A stretch of DNA of 64,000 nt from Zoogloea dura (GTDB taxonomy: Bacteria; Pseudomonadota; Gammaproteobacteria; Burkholderiales; Rhodocyclaceae). The translations under genes were made by a program, and so were the position numbers. The DNA lies in the NCBI RefSeq assembly GCF_012927165.1, contig NZ_JABBGA010000011.1, positions 62,001 through 126,000 on the forward strand, given 5' to 3'. Positions 35,524-45,621 of this stretch are shown one piece after another. The notes below the pieces were generated by a model, which worked only from the letters and a program-made list of their open reading frames with translations, had not been told where the DNA came from and searched no databases. The first letter of the stretch is position 1, and the number at the start of each line of letters is the position of its first letter.

Positions 35524-36096
35524 ATGTTGCTGATGATCGACAACTACGACAGCTTTACCTACAACCTCGTGCAGTACTTCGGCGAACTCGGTGCCGAGGT
35601 CAAGGTGTTCCGCAACGACGAAATCACCGTCGAGCAGATCGGCCTGATGAAGCCCGACCAGATCGTCGTCTCGCCGGGGCCTTGCTCGCCGGCTGAGGCC
35701 GGCATCTCGGTGGCCGCCATCAAGGAGTTTGCCGGCAGGATCCCGCTGCTCGGCGTGTGCCTGGGCCACCAGAGCATCGGTGCGGCCTTCGGCGGCCGCA
35801 TCGTGCATGCCAAGAAGCTGATGCACGGCAAGGTGTCGCCGGTGCATCACCTGGACAAGGGCGTGTTCAAGGGCCTGCCCAATCCGCTGACCTGCACCCG
35901 CTACCATTCCCTGGCCATCGAGCGGGAAAGCCTGCCCGACTGCCTGGAGGTGACCGCCTGGACCGACGACGGCGAGATCATGGGCGTACGCCACAAGACC
36001 CTGGAGGTCGAGGGCGTGCAGTTCCACCCGGAGTCCATCCTCACCGAGCGCGGTCATGATCTGCTGCGCAACTTCCTCGAACAATCCCATGCCTGA
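35524..36096 (+). CDS. trpG: anthranilate synthase component II (glutamine amidotransferase)
   Basis: 190 aa, AAGGA before the ATG. Class-I amidotransferase with the nucleophile Cys79 in [17 protein letters not shown] and the His-Glu pair in [12 protein letters not shown]. It supplies ammonia to TrpE. In many organisms the same subunit also serves p-aminobenzoate synthase, and no separate pabA is seen here. It is 113 bp after trpE and 13 bp before trpD. Confidence 0.97.
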   Translation: MLLMIDNYDSFTYNLVQYFGELGAEVKVFRNDEITVEQIGLMKPDQIVVSPGPCSPAEAGISVAAIKEFAGRIPLLGVCLGHQSIGAAFGGRIVHAKKLMHGKVSPVHHLDKGVFKGLPNPLTCTRYHSLAIERESLPDCLEVTAWTDDGEIMGVRHKTLEVEGVQFHPESILTERGHDLLRNFLEQSHA

Positions 36097-36109
36097 CCGG
36101 AGCGCCGCC

Positions 36110-37138
36110 ATGACCATCACCGCCCAGGAAGCCCTGCAACGTACCATCGAACACCGGGAGATCTTCTTCGACGAGATGCTCTCCCTGATGCGCCAGATCA
36201 TGGCCGGCGAGGTCTCGCCGGTCATGACCGCGGCCATCCTCACCGGACTGCGGGTCAAGAAGGAGACCATCGGCGAGATCAGTGCCGCCGCCACCGTGAT
36301 GCGCGAGCTGTCCACCAAGGTGAACGTGCCCTACGACTCGAAGTTCCTCGACGTGGTGGGCACCGGGGGCGACGGCTCCCACACCTTCAACATCTCCACC
36401 GCCACCATCTTCGTGGCCGCCGCGGCCGGGGCCAAGGTGGCCAAGCACGGCGGGCGCAGCGTCTCCAGCAAGTCCGGCAGCGCCGACGTGCTGGAGTCGC
36501 TGGGTGTCAATCTCAACCTCAAGCCCGAGCAGGTGGCCGAGTGCATCGAAGAGACCGGCATCGGTTTCATGTTCGCGCCCAACCACCACAGCGCCATGAA
36601 GAACGTGGCGCCGGTGCGGCGGGAGATGGGCGTGCGCACGCTCTTCAACATCCTCGGCCCGCTGACCAACCCGGCCAGTGCGCCGAACACCCTGCTCGGC
36701 GTGTTTCACCCCGACCTGGTGGGCATCTGCGTGCGCGTGATGGAGCGCCTCGGCGCCGAGCATGTGCTGGTGGTCTACGGCCGCGACAGCATGGATGAAG
36801 TGTCCCTCGGCGCCGCCACCCTGGTGGGCGAGTTGAAGGACGGCAAGGTGAGCGAGTACGAGATCCATCCGGAGGACTTCGGCATGACCATGATGTCCAG
36901 CCGCAACCTCAAGGTGGCCGATGCGGACGAGTCCAAGGCGGTCCTGTTGGGGGTGCTCGACAACAAGCCGGGCGCGGCCCGCGAGATCGTCGCCTTGAAT
37001 GCCGGCACGGCGCTTTACACCGCCAACGTGGCCGGCTCCATCCGCGAGGGCATCGTCCTGGCGCGGGAGGTGATCGCCTCGGGGGCCGCCCGCGCCAAGC
37101 TGGAGGCCTTCGTGGCCGCCACCCGGAAGTTTGCCTGA
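36110..37138 (+). CDS. trpD: anthranilate phosphoribosyltransferase
   Basis: 342 aa from the ATG at 36110 (GGAG 8 bp upstream); the frame extends into trpG but the conserved N-terminus starts here. It joins anthranilate and PRPP. The glycine-rich PRPP loop [16 protein letters not shown] and the [18 protein letters not shown] segment are intact, as are [19 protein letters not shown] and [12 protein letters not shown]. Third gene of trpEGDC. Confidence 0.98.
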   Translation: MTITAQEALQRTIEHREIFFDEMLSLMRQIMAGEVSPVMTAAILTGLRVKKETIGEISAAATVMRELSTKVNVPYDSKFLDVVGTGGDGSHTFNISTATIFVAAAAGAKVAKHGGRSVSSKSGSADVLESLGVNLNLKPEQVAECIEETGIGFMFAPNHHSAMKNVAPVRREMGVRTLFNILGPLTNPASAPNTLLGVFHPDLVGICVRVMERLGAEHVLVVYGRDSMDEVSLGAATLVGELKDGKVSEYEIHPEDFGMTMMSSRNLKVADADESKAVLLGVLDNKPGAAREIVALNAGTALYTANVAGSIREGIVLAREVIASGAARAKLEAFVAATRKFA

Positions 37139-37155
37139 GCAAAGCGAGAGTCCCC

Positions 37156-37944
37156 ATGTCCGACATCCTCAACAAGATCCTCGCCGTGAAGCGCGAGGAG
37201 GTGACCGTAGCCCGGCTCGCCGTTTCCGACACAGCCGTGCGCGAGCAGGCTGCCGCCCAGCCGCCGGCCCGCGATTTCGTCGGCGCGATCCGCGCGAAGC
37301 TTGCCGCCGGGCGTGCCGCGGTGATCTCCGAGATCAAGAAGGCCAGCCCCTCCAAGGGCGTGATCCGCGCCGATTTCCGGCCCGCCGAGATCGCCGTCGC
37401 CTACGAGAAGGCCGGTGCCGCCTGCCTGTCGGTGCTGACCGACCGGCAGTTCTTTCAGGGGGCGCCGGAATTCCTGCAGGCGGCCCGCGCGGCCTGCGCG
37501 CTGCCGGTCCTGCGCAAGGACTTCCTGGTGGATACCTACCAGGTGTACGAAGCCCGGGCGATGGGCGCCGACGCCATCCTGCTGATCGCCGCGGCCCTGA
37601 GCCTGGCCGAGATGCAGGAGATGGAGGCGCTGGCCGAATCCCTGGGCCTGGCCGTGCTGGTGGAGGTGCATAACGGCGAGGAGCTGGATCTGGCCCTGCA
37701 GCTGCGCACCCCGCTCGTCGGCATCAACAACCGCAACCTGCGCACCTTCGAGGTGTCCCTGCAGACCACCCTCGACCTGCTGCCGCGGATCCCGGCCGAT
37801 CGCATCGTGGTCACCGAGTCCGGCATCCTCACCCCGGAAGACGTGGCCCTGATGCGCGCCAGCAAGGTCAATGCCTTCCTGGTCGGCGAGGCCTTCATGC
37901 GTGTGGACGACCCGGGCGCGGGCCTGGCGGCCCTGTTCGGCTGA
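37156..37944 (+). CDS. trpC: indole-3-glycerol-phosphate synthase
   Basis: 262 aa, a monofunctional TrpC without the TrpF domain found in E. coli. TIM-barrel landmarks: [64 protein letters not shown] and VTESGIL. It closes the indole ring in the cytoplasm. trpF, trpB and trpA are not in the window and must lie elsewhere. Only 3 bp separate it from tamB, so the tamB gene probably depends on trp operon transcription. Confidence 0.97.
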   Translation: MSDILNKILAVKREEVTVARLAVSDTAVREQAAAQPPARDFVGAIRAKLAAGRAAVISEIKKASPSKGVIRADFRPAEIAVAYEKAGAACLSVLTDRQFFQGAPEFLQAARAACALPVLRKDFLVDTYQVYEARAMGADAILLIAAALSLAEMQEMEALAESLGLAVLVEVHNGEELDLALQLRTPLVGINNRNLRTFEVSLQTTLDLLPRIPADRIVVTESGILTPEDVALMRASKVNAFLVGEAFMRVDDPGAGLAALFG

Positions 37945-37947
37945 TCC

Positions 37948-40900
37948 ATGGGCGAGGTGCCGGGCGCGGATGAGCGCGCCGCGCCGCCATCCGACCCGGC
38001 CCCCGGGCCCGGCCGACGGCGGGGCTGGCCCGCCCGTGGCCTGAGGGCGCTGCTGGCGGCGCTCGTCGGCCTGGTCACGACGGCCATCCTGGTGCTGGGC
38101 TGGGTGGGCGGCACGGCCTCCGGCCTGCGCTTCGCCGCGGGCCTGGCGGAGCATTTCAGCGGCGGCCTGCTGGCCGTCGAAGGGGCCGACGGCTATCTGC
38201 TTGGCGGCCTGCGCATCAAGGGGCTCAAAATCCGCACGGCGGATCTACAGCTCGAGCTGCGCAATCTCGAGCTGGACTGGCGCCCGGGCGCGCTGAGCAG
38301 CGGGCTGCTGGAGGTGGACCGGCTCGCCGCCTCGGAGCTGGCCGTGGCCACGCGATCCAGCACCGAGCCCGCCACGCTCCCGGTCAATCTCGAAATTCCC
38401 TTGGCCGTCCGTCTGGGCCAGCTGCGCCTTGATCGCCTGACGCTGGCCGCCCTGGAGGGCGAGCGCGCCGCTGCGCCGCACCTGGAGCTGACCGGCCTGG
38501 CAGGGCAGCTCGACTCCGATGGACGCGTACATCGTTTTTCCGGCATCACCGCGGGGACGCCGGTCGGCCACGTCACGGCCGATGGGCAGCTCGACGGGCG
38601 GGCGCCTTTCCCGCTGAGCCTGCAGGCCGCCCTGGCCACAACCCAGGGCGGCGAAGCTTATGCGGTCAAGCTGCAGGCCGGTGGGCGCCTGGAGGCGCTG
38701 GACGTGGCGGCAACGGCCGACGGGGCCGGCATGAGCGGCAAAGCCGACCTGCTGGCGACACCTTTCGCCCTGCTGCCCCTGCGTTCCGTGCAGCTGCAGG
38801 TGACCGACCTGGACCCGCAACGCTTTCACGCCGGCGCCCCGAGCGCACGCCTGGACATCGAGGCCAGGCTGGAGCCGTCGGCCCGCAGCACTCCCGCCGC
38901 CGGGCAAAGCCTGGCGGTCGGGGATTGGGTGGTGTCGGGGCCGGTGCGCGTGCTCAACCGCAAACCGGGGCGGAATGACGCGGGCGAGCTGCCACTGGTG
39001 TCGCTGGCCAGCCGGCTGCGCTGGGCGGGTGGCGAGCTCGCGCTGTCCGATCTGGATCTGCGCCTGCCCGGCGACGGCCGCGTCTCCGGCGAGGCGAGCT
39101 GGCAGGCACCGGCCGCCGGCGAGACCGGCATGGGCCGCGTCCGCAGCGAACTGCGGGTGAGCGGGCTGGATGCGCGCCGCCTGGACCGTCGCGCGGTGGC
39201 TACGCAGATCACCGGTACGCTGGCCCTGCGGGGCGACGGCGAGGCCCAGGTGCTCCAGGCCGATCTGCGCGACAAGAAGCTCGCACTGCGTCTGAAGGCC
39301 CGCCACGGTGGCGCCCTGTTGCGTGTGGACGAGGCCGTGGTGATGGCGGGGGCGGCCCGTCTGGAGCTGTCCGGGCAGATGGCCCTGGATGGGGTGGGGG
39401 CCTTCGAGGCCCGGGGGCGGCTCAGCCGTTTCGATCCCCGCGCCTTCGTCGCGGCGGCGCCACCGGCCGATCTCAATGCGGATTTCTCCGTGCGTGGGCT
39501 GCGCAGCCCGATGCTGTCCGGCAAGCTGGATTTCGAGCTGGCGCCGAGCCGCCTCGAAGGCAAGGCCTTGTCCGGCAAGGGAGCCCTGGCGCTGGAGGGG
39601 CGCCGCCTGGCTGCGGCCGACGTGGCGGTGGACCTGGCCGGCAACCGCCTGGGTGCCAAGGGCGCCTATGGGCGTGCCGGTGACGCGCTGGAGATCCACG
39701 TGGACGCGCCCGTGCTGGCGGCCCTGGGGCATGGCCTGGGGGGCCGTCTGCGCGCCGACGGGGTGCTGCGCGGCACACCGGCCCAGCCGGCCGGCGAATT
39801 CGACGTGCAGGGCGAGCGCCTGGCGGCGGGCGGTGTGTTCATCGACAGCGTGGCCGGCCGTGGCCGGGTGTCCGAGGGCAAGGCCGGCACCCTGGCCTTG
39901 AACCTCATCGTGGGCGGAGTGCACCGCGGCGACCGGGACGAGATGCTGCTGCAGAAGGCCAATCTGGCGTTCGACGGGACGCGCGCCCGCAACACGCTGC
40001 GGCTGGATCTGGACGGCCTGCACAACCACGCCCTGACGACGACCCTGAGTGGCAACCTGGCCGACGGGCCGAGCTGGGAGGGGCGCCTGGAGAGCCTGGA
40101 CGTCAGGGGGGCGTTTCCGGTGAAGCTGCTGGCGCCGGCCTCATTGCTGCTGTCGGCCGATCAGATCCGCCTGGGGCGTGCGGAATTCCGTGGTGGGGCG
40201 GGCGGGCGCTACCTGTTCGAGGACACGCGCTGGGAGACCCGTCACTTGGTGGCCAGAGGCAAGGTGACAGGCGTTCAGGTCGGCTTGATCCTCGATCCGG
40301 CCACCCGCAACGTGCAGTCGAAGGGTGACTCCCTGAGCGTCGGGGGAGAGTGGGATGTGGATATCGGCGAGCAGGCCAACGGTTTTGTCCGCTTCTTCCG
40401 CGAAAAGGGCGATCTGGTGCTGCAGGGCGACGCTCTCGTGCAGCTCGGGCTGGATGAGCTGCAGCTTACCGTGTCGGCAGCGGCCAGCCGGCTGGCCTTC
40501 GGCTTCAGTGCCCATGGCTCGCGGCTGGGCAAGCTGGCGGGGGCGGGTTCGGCCCTGCTGGAGCGGACGGCGGATGGCAGCATCCGGCTTGTCCCGGGCG
40601 CGCCGCTGCTGGGCTCGGCGAGCCTGGACATGCCTTCCATCGCCTGGGCCGGCCCGCTGGCCGACCAGAACCTGAAGACCGACGGCAGCCTGAAGGGGGA
40701 ATTCACCCTGGCCGGCACGCCGGCCCGGCCGGAGGCCGCCGGGCGGATCCGTGGCGAGAAACTCGACTTCCTGATGGCCGACCAGGGGCTGCATCTGTCC
40801 GGCGGCACCCTGGTGGCCGAATTCAACCGGGAAGTGCTGCGCCTCGACGAGTTCAGCTTCGTCTCGCCCAACCGGGTGAAGCCCCGCGAAAGCCGGATCG

Positions 40901-41988
40901 ACGTGGCGCGCCTGACGCGCCTGCCGGGCACCCTCAATGCCGCGGGGGCCATGCAACTGGCCAGTGGCGAAGGCCGTTTCACCTTCAAGGCCGAGCGCCT
41001 GCCCCTGCTGCAGCGGGCAGATCAGTGGCTGGTCCTGAGTGGTGAGGGCGAGGTGCTGACCGGCTGGCAGTCGGCCCACATCAAGGGTCGCCTGGCGGCA
41101 GACGCGGGCTTCGTGGAGTTGTCGCGCACGCCGGCCCCCAGCCTCGGGGACGACGTGGAGGTGCTCGATCCGCGGCGCAATGCGCGGGCGCCGGCCAACC
41201 CCTTCCAGACCGGGGTGGATCTGGCCATCAGCCTTGGAAATTCGCTGTACGTGAAGGCCCTCGGCCTGGATACCCGGCTGGGGGGGGAATTGCGCCTGCG
41301 CTCGGGCGAAGGCAAGCCCCTCAGTGCGTCCGGGACCATCAACACCGTGGGGGGCGTCTTCGAGGGTTATGGGCAGAAGCTGTCCATCGAGCGGGGTATC
41401 GTCACCTTCAACGGGCCGCTGGCCAACCCGGGGCTCAATGTGGTGGCTCTGCGCAAGGGGCTGGCCGTGGAGGCCGGGGTAGGGATCACCGGCACGGCCC
41501 GCCGCCCCCTGGTCAGGCTGGTCTCCGAACCCAATGTGCCGGATCCGGAAAAGCTCGGCTGGATCGTCCTGGGGCGGCCGCCCGACCAGGGCTCCGGCGG
41601 CGAAATGGCCTTGCTGCTGCCTGCGGCGCAGGCCCTGCTCGGGGGCGGTGGCGGCAACATGTCGGCCGGGCTGGCCAACGCGTTGGGGATCGACGAGCTG
41701 TCCTTCGGCTCCAGCATCGATTCCCGCAGCCGGGTGCAGACCAGCAGCGTGGCCAGCGGCAGCGTGACCGGGGCTTCTTCGAGCTACAGCGGCGAGACCG
41801 TGCCGGGGCAGGTGATCACCATCGGCAAGCGTCTGTCGGCCCAGGCCATGCTGTCCTTCGAGCAGAGCGTGACCGGCACCTCCAGCGTGGTCAAGCTGAC
41901 CTACCAGCTGACCCGCCGGCTCTCGGTGATCGGCCGGGCCGGCAGCGAGAATGCGCTCGACGGCGTGTTCTCGATTTCCTTCCGCTGA
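37948..41988 (+). CDS. tamB: TamB-like translocation and assembly module protein (DUF490)
   Basis: 1346 aa. An N-terminal membrane anchor (about residues 34-58) follows a basic cytoplasmic stretch. The remainder is a very long, repetitive beta-rich domain of AsmA/TamB type, ending in the TamB C-terminal domain (VSGTINTVGGVFEGYGQKL-like pattern near 1130, then RPLVRLVSEPNVPDPEKLGW). TamB-family proteins span the periplasm and are implicated in outer-membrane protein assembly and phospholipid transport. Its usual partner TamA is not adjacent; trpC lies directly upstream. It is the longest gene in the window. Confidence 0.93.
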   Translation: MGEVPGADERAAPPSDPAPGPGRRRGWPARGLRALLAALVGLVTTAILVLGWVGGTASGLRFAAGLAEHFSGGLLAVEGADGYLLGGLRIKGLKIRTADLQLELRNLELDWRPGALSSGLLEVDRLAASELAVATRSSTEPATLPVNLEIPLAVRLGQLRLDRLTLAALEGERAAAPHLELTGLAGQLDSDGRVHRFSGITAGTPVGHVTADGQLDGRAPFPLSLQAALATTQGGEAYAVKLQAGGRLEALDVAATADGAGMSGKADLLATPFALLPLRSVQLQVTDLDPQRFHAGAPSARLDIEARLEPSARSTPAAGQSLAVGDWVVSGPVRVLNRKPGRNDAGELPLVSLASRLRWAGGELALSDLDLRLPGDGRVSGEASWQAPAAGETGMGRVRSELRVSGLDARRLDRRAVATQITGTLALRGDGEAQVLQADLRDKKLALRLKARHGGALLRVDEAVVMAGAARLELSGQMALDGVGAFEARGRLSRFDPRAFVAAAPPADLNADFSVRGLRSPMLSGKLDFELAPSRLEGKALSGKGALALEGRRLAAADVAVDLAGNRLGAKGAYGRAGDALEIHVDAPVLAALGHGLGGRLRADGVLRGTPAQPAGEFDVQGERLAAGGVFIDSVAGRGRVSEGKAGTLALNLIVGGVHRGDRDEMLLQKANLAFDGTRARNTLRLDLDGLHNHALTTTLSGNLADGPSWEGRLESLDVRGAFPVKLLAPASLLLSADQIRLGRAEFRGGAGGRYLFEDTRWETRHLVARGKVTGVQVGLILDPATRNVQSKGDSLSVGGEWDVDIGEQANGFVRFFREKGDLVLQGDALVQLGLDELQLTVSAAASRLAFGFSAHGSRLGKLAGAGSALLERTADGSIRLVPGAPLLGSASLDMPSIAWAGPLADQNLKTDGSLKGEFTLAGTPARPEAAGRIRGEKLDFLMADQGLHLSGGTLVAEFNREVLRLDEFSFVSPNRVKPRESRIDVARLTRLPGTLNAAGAMQLASGEGRFTFKAERLPLLQRADQWLVLSGEGEVLTGWQSAHIKGRLAADAGFVELSRTPAPSLGDDVEVLDPRRNARAPANPFQTGVDLAISLGNSLYVKALGLDTRLGGELRLRSGEGKPLSASGTINTVGGVFEGYGQKLSIERGIVTFNGPLANPGLNVVALRKGLAVEAGVGITGTARRPLVRLVSEPNVPDPEKLGWIVLGRPPDQGSGGEMALLLPAAQALLGGGGGNMSAGLANALGIDELSFGSSIDSRSRVQTSSVASGSVTGASSSYSGETVPGQVITIGKRLSAQAMLSFEQSVTGTSSVVKLTYQLTRRLSVIGRAGSENALDGVFSISFR

Positions 41989-42045
41989 GCTGCCGTGGCG
42001 GGTTCTTGATCCCGCTCATGGATTCCGTCGGCATTCCGGTGCCAG

Positions 42046-42822
42046 ATGGGGCTCTTTGTCCGGAGTGCCGCCGTGGTCGCGTCCCCTGTTCCCCGCAGCG
42101 TTTCGTTCTCTCGGTTGAAATGGGTCCTGGCCGCCGGCTGGCGCGAGCTGTGGCGGGGCTCGTTATCCGCTCCGGCGCTCGCCCTGGCCGCCGTGCCGGC
42201 CGTGCTGGGGACGCTCATCCTGGCCGGGCTTTTGAAGGCGGGGCTGGCCCCCATGGTGCTGCCGATGGCCGGCGGATTCCTGCTGGTCGGGCCGGCCGCC
42301 TGGCCGCTGTTCCTGGCCCTGCGTCGTTGCGGAAGCTTGCACGGTGCGACCTGGGTATTGCGGGGCATGCCCAGGGGGCTGTGGGCCCTGGCGGGAGTCT
42401 GCCTGCTGCTGTTCCTGATCTGGATGTCGGACGCCGCGACGGTCTACAGCTTCATGATCGGCGGCGAGACAGGGATCGGTGGGGCACGTGTCGCCTGGTT
42501 CCTGCTGCTGACCAGCGTGATGGGGGTGGTGCTGGCCCTGATCGTGTTCTGCATTGCTGTTTTTTCCGTGCCCTTGCTGCTCGACCGGAGGGCAGGCCTG
42601 GTGCAGGCGGTGATGGCCAGCGTGAAGGCGGTGTTTGCCAGCCCGGGAACGATGCTGCTGTGGGCCGGGGTGCTGGGCGTGACCGGGATCGTCTCGGCCT
42701 TGTGCCCGCTGCTGCTGTTGCCGGCGCTGCCGTGGCTCGCCTTTGCGGGTGATCTCCTTTATCTTGAAATCTTTCCGCCGGACCATGGTCTGCCGGATGT
42801 CCCCACAACCCATCAGGACTGA
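42046..42822 (+). CDS. DUF2189-type multi-pass membrane protein
   Basis: 258 aa with about six hydrophobic helices. The layout matches DUF2189 integral membrane proteins, including the N-terminal RELWRGSLSAPALALAAVPA stretch, the FLALRRCGSLHG region and the C-terminal VMASVKAVFASPGTMLLW. Function is unknown. The start is uncertain: the ATG at 42046 is the first available but has no strong ribosome site. The stop abuts the msrA start (1 bp apart). Confidence 0.78.
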   Translation: MGLFVRSAAVVASPVPRSVSFSRLKWVLAAGWRELWRGSLSAPALALAAVPAVLGTLILAGLLKAGLAPMVLPMAGGFLLVGPAAWPLFLALRRCGSLHGATWVLRGMPRGLWALAGVCLLLFLIWMSDAATVYSFMIGGETGIGGARVAWFLLLTSVMGVVLALIVFCIAVFSVPLLLDRRAGLVQAVMASVKAVFASPGTMLLWAGVLGVTGIVSALCPLLLLPALPWLAFAGDLLYLEIFPPDHGLPDVPTTHQD

Positions 42823-42823
42823 C

Positions 42824-43381
42824 ATGGCAGACGACAACACGAAAAAAACCGAGGTGGCCATCCTGGCCGGTGGTTGCTTCTGGTGCCTGGAGGCGGTGTA
42901 CCTTGGCGCAGAGGGCGTGCTCGGCGTGACTTCGGGCTACCTCGGCGGCCATGTGGATGCGCCCAGCTACCAGCGGGTATGCGACGGCGATACCGGCCAT
43001 GCCGAGGCGGTACGCATCGAGTTCGACCCGGCCGTCATCGGCTTCGAGGACTTGCTCGACATCTTCTTCGCGATCCACGATCCGACCACGCCCAACCGCC
43101 AGGGCAACGATGTGGGTACCCAGTATCGCTCGGCGATCTTCTTCACCACGCCGGAGCAGGAAGCCCTTGCCGCGGAGAAGATCCGCCGGCTGGCCTGGGA
43201 GGGCGCCTTCGACGAGCCGATCGTCACCGAGGTGGAGCCGGCCCCGCACTTCTGGCCGGCAGAGCCCTATCACCACGATTATTTCGCCCGCAACGGTCAT
43301 CAGCCCTACTGCCAGTACGTGGTGGCGCCCAAGGTGGCCAAGTTCCGCAAGGTGTTTGCCAAGCGCCTGCGGGCCGGATGA
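42824..43381 (+). CDS. msrA: peptide methionine sulfoxide reductase MsrA
   Basis: 185 aa from the ATG at 42824; the longer upstream frame overlaps the DUF2189 gene and lacks family sequence. The catalytic motif is GGCFWCLEAVY with nucleophile Cys18. Further conserved parts are VTSGYLGGHVDAPSYQRVC, NRQGNDVGTQYRS and AEPYHHDYFARN. It repairs S-methionine sulfoxide using thioredoxin. No signal peptide, so it is cytoplasmic. Confidence 0.97.
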   Translation: MADDNTKKTEVAILAGGCFWCLEAVYLGAEGVLGVTSGYLGGHVDAPSYQRVCDGDTGHAEAVRIEFDPAVIGFEDLLDIFFAIHDPTTPNRQGNDVGTQYRSAIFFTTPEQEALAAEKIRRLAWEGAFDEPIVTEVEPAPHFWPAEPYHHDYFARNGHQPYCQYVVAPKVAKFRKVFAKRLRAG

Positions 43382-43383
43382 CT

Positions 43384-43389
43384 TAGAAT
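43384..43389 (+). promoter_or_regulatory. candidate -10 element of the FKBP gene
   Basis: TAGAAT overlaps the region just past the msrA stop and is 28 bp before the FKBP ATG, in the same TAGAATCC context as at 10643. No good -35 is seen at 16-18 bp. Confidence 0.4.
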
Positions 43390-43416
43390 CCCGCGGTCTT
43401 TTACAAGGAGCGTTTC

Positions 43417-43761
43417 ATGACCCAAACCACCACGGCGAGCGGCCTCGTCATTGAAGACCTGGAAGTCGGTACCGGCCCGGAAGCCACGGTCGGCCAGCAC
43501 GTGCAGGTCCATTACACCGGCTGGCTCACCGACGGCAAGAAGTTCGACTCCAGCAAGGATCGCAACGACCCCTTCGTCTTCCCGCTCGGTGCCCGCCACG
43601 TGATCGCCGGCTGGGACGAGGGCGTGCAGGGCATGAAGGTGGGCGGCCGCCGCAAGCTGACCATTCCGCCGAACCTGGGCTATGGTGCCCGCGGCGCCGG
43701 CGGCGTGATTCCTCCGAACGCCACGCTGGTGTTCGAGGTGGAGCTGCTGGCGGTCAAGTGA
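43417..43761 (+). CDS. FKBP-type peptidyl-prolyl cis-trans isomerase
   Basis: 114 aa, a single FKBP domain with AAGGAG before the ATG. The binding-pocket sequence is typical: [40 protein letters not shown] and [20 protein letters not shown]. There is no signal peptide or insert-in-flap domain, so it is a small cytoplasmic foldase of the FKBP12 type and not SlyD. It ends at a strong bidirectional terminator shared with hisC. Confidence 0.95.
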   Translation: MTQTTTASGLVIEDLEVGTGPEATVGQHVQVHYTGWLTDGKKFDSSKDRNDPFVFPLGARHVIAGWDEGVQGMKVGGRRKLTIPPNLGYGARGAGGVIPPNATLVFEVELLAVK

Positions 43762-43773
43762 CGCCGGCGTGAG

Positions 43774-43815
43774 CCAATAAAAAGAGGGCGCTCCTGGGCG
43801 CCCTCTTTTTATTGG
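43774..43815. terminator. strong bidirectional intrinsic terminator
   Basis: CCAATAAAAAGAGGGCGC and its exact complement form an 18-bp stem with a TCCTGG loop. A5/T5 runs inside the stem give U-tracts on both strands. It separates the convergent FKBP and hisC genes. Confidence 0.95.
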
Positions 43816-43830
43816 TGCGGAGACTTCGGT

Positions 43831-44922
43831 TCAGGCGAGGATCGCCTCCAGCGCCTGCACCAGCAGGGCGCACTGGGCGTCGGTGCCCACCGTGATGCGC
43901 AGGAACTGGTCGATCCGCGCCGATTTGAAGTGGCGCACGATGATGCTGCGCTCCCGCAGGGCGGCGGCCAGGGTGGCGGCGTCCCGCCCGGGGTGTCGGG
44001 CGAACACGAAGTTGGCGGCGGAGGGCAGGACCTCGAAGCCGAGTCGGGCCAGGCTGGCGGAGAGCGCGTCGCGGCTGGCGATGACCTGGCGGCGGGTCTG
44101 GTGGAACCAGGCTTCGTCGTCCAGCGCGGCACTGGCGCCGACGAGGGCCAGGCGGTCCAGCGGGTAGGAGTTGAAGCTGTCCTTCACCCGGGTCAGCGCT
44201 TCGATCAGCTCCGGCTGGCCGATCGCGAAGCCGACCCGCAGGCCGGCCAGGGAGCGGGATTTGGAGAGGGTCTGGGTGACCAGGATGTTGGGGTGGGTGC
44301 GCACCAGCTCCACCGCGGTGGGGATCGCGTCCAGGCCGCCGAAGTCCACGTAGGCCTCGTCGATGACGATGGGCGCATCGGGCAGGCCTGCGGCCAGGCG
44401 GGCGATCTCGGCCAGGGGCAGCAGGCGGCCGGTGGGGGCGTTGGGGTTGGGGAAGATCACCGCGCCCACCTTGCCGGCCCCGCGGGCCAGGTAGTCATCC
44501 ACCCGGATCGCAAAATCGGCATCCAGCGGCACGGCTTCGAAGTCGATGCCGTAGAGGCCGCAATACACCGGATAGAAGCTGTAGGTGATGTCCGGGAAGA
44601 GCAGAGGTGCGTCGTGCCGGAGGAGGGCCTGGAAGGTGTGGGCCAGCACTTCGTCCGAAGAGTTGCCGACGAACACCCAGTCGGCCGGCACACCGAAATG
44701 GCGGGCCACCGCGGCCTTCAGCTGGCTGCCGGACGGGTCCGGGTAGAGCTTCAGGCGGTCGGCGTCCCCGCCGAGTTCGGCACGGATCGCCTCCAGCACA
44801 TGGGGGCTGGGCGGGTAGGGGTTTTCGTTGGTGTTGAGCTTGACCAGGTTGGCGAGCTTGGGCTGCTCACCGGGTACGTAAGGCGTCAGGTCGTGGACGA
44901 CGGGGCTCCAGAAGCGGCTCAT
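43831..44922 (-). CDS. hisC: histidinol-phosphate aminotransferase
   Basis: 363 aa from the ATG at 44922. PLP-dependent fold-type I enzyme with [51 protein letters not shown] and the PLP lysine in [17 protein letters not shown]. It converts imidazole-acetol phosphate to histidinol phosphate. Unusually, it is on the opposite strand to hisB and divergent from it, where relatives have hisD-hisC-hisB in one direction. Its location next to the other his genes supports HisC over tyrosine-type paralogues. Confidence 0.96.
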   Translation of the reverse strand: MSRFWSPVVHDLTPYVPGEQPKLANLVKLNTNENPYPPSPHVLEAIRAELGGDADRLKLYPDPSGSQLKAAVARHFGVPADWVFVGNSSDEVLAHTFQALLRHDAPLLFPDITYSFYPVYCGLYGIDFEAVPLDADFAIRVDDYLARGAGKVGAVIFPNPNAPTGRLLPLAEIARLAAGLPDAPIVIDEAYVDFGGLDAIPTAVELVRTHPNILVTQTLSKSRSLAGLRVGFAIGQPELIEALTRVKDSFNSYPLDRLALVGASAALDDEAWFHQTRRQVIASRDALSASLARLGFEVLPSAANFVFARHPGRDAATLAAALRERSIIVRHFKSARIDQFLRITVGTDAQCALLVQALEAILA

Positions 44923-44976
44923 GGCAGATCGGGCTCGGCGGCAGGCGCCGCCGCAAGGGACGGTAAAAACGACAGA

Positions 44977-44985
44977 TGCTATCAT
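44977..44985 (+). promoter_or_regulatory. candidate extended -10 promoter of the hisBHAFIE operon
   Basis: TGCTATCAT lies in the 111-bp gap between divergent hisC and hisB, 48 bp before the hisB ATG. TG-N-TATCAT is an extended -10 form; no clear -35 is visible. Confidence 0.35.
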
Positions 44986-45033
44986 GGCCCCATCCGTTCC
45001 CCAGTTTTCACAGTTTTCCGGAAAATCAGCGCA

Positions 45034-45621
45034 ATGCGGCAAGCCGAAATCTCCCGCGATACCCTCGAGACAAAGATCCGGGTCAAGGTCGACCTGGACG
45101 GCTCGGGCAACAGTCAGCTCAACACCGGCATCGGTTTCTTCGATCACATGCTCGACCAGATCGCCCGCCATGGTTGCTTCGATCTCGATATCGAATGCCA
45201 GGGCGACCTGCACATCGACGGCCACCACACGGTGGAGGATGTGGGCATCACGTTTGGCCAGGCCTTTGCACGGGCGCTCGGCGACAAGAAGGGCCTGACC
45301 CGCTACGGCCATGCCTACGTGCCGCTCGACGAGGCCCTGTCCCGGGTGGTGGTCGATCTGTCCGGCCGTCCCGGCCTGGAGTTCGACATTCCCTTCAGCG
45401 CCGGCATGATCGGCGCGCTGGACACCCAGCTGGTGTATGAATTCTTCCAGGGCTTCGTCAATCACGCCGGCGTGTCCCTGCACATCGACAACCTCAAGGG
45501 CCGCAACGCCCACCACCAGTGCGAGACTGCCTTCAAGGCCTTCGGCCGTGCGTTGCGCATGGCGGTGACGCCGGATCCGCGCCAGGCCGGCGTGGTGCCT
45601 TCCACCAAGGGGGCACTATGA
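45034..45621 (+). CDS. hisB: imidazoleglycerol-phosphate dehydratase
   Basis: 195 aa from the ATG at 45034, a monofunctional HisB. The metal-binding motifs are [33 protein letters not shown] and [20 protein letters not shown]. It lacks the HAD histidinol-phosphatase domain fused to HisB in enterobacteria, so a separate phosphatase must exist outside this window. The reading frame is open far upstream but over the hisC antisense. It overlaps hisH by 4 bp. Confidence 0.97.
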   Translation: MRQAEISRDTLETKIRVKVDLDGSGNSQLNTGIGFFDHMLDQIARHGCFDLDIECQGDLHIDGHHTVEDVGITFGQAFARALGDKKGLTRYGHAYVPLDEALSRVVVDLSGRPGLEFDIPFSAGMIGALDTQLVYEFFQGFVNHAGVSLHIDNLKGRNAHHQCETAFKAFGRALRMAVTPDPRQAGVVPSTKGAL

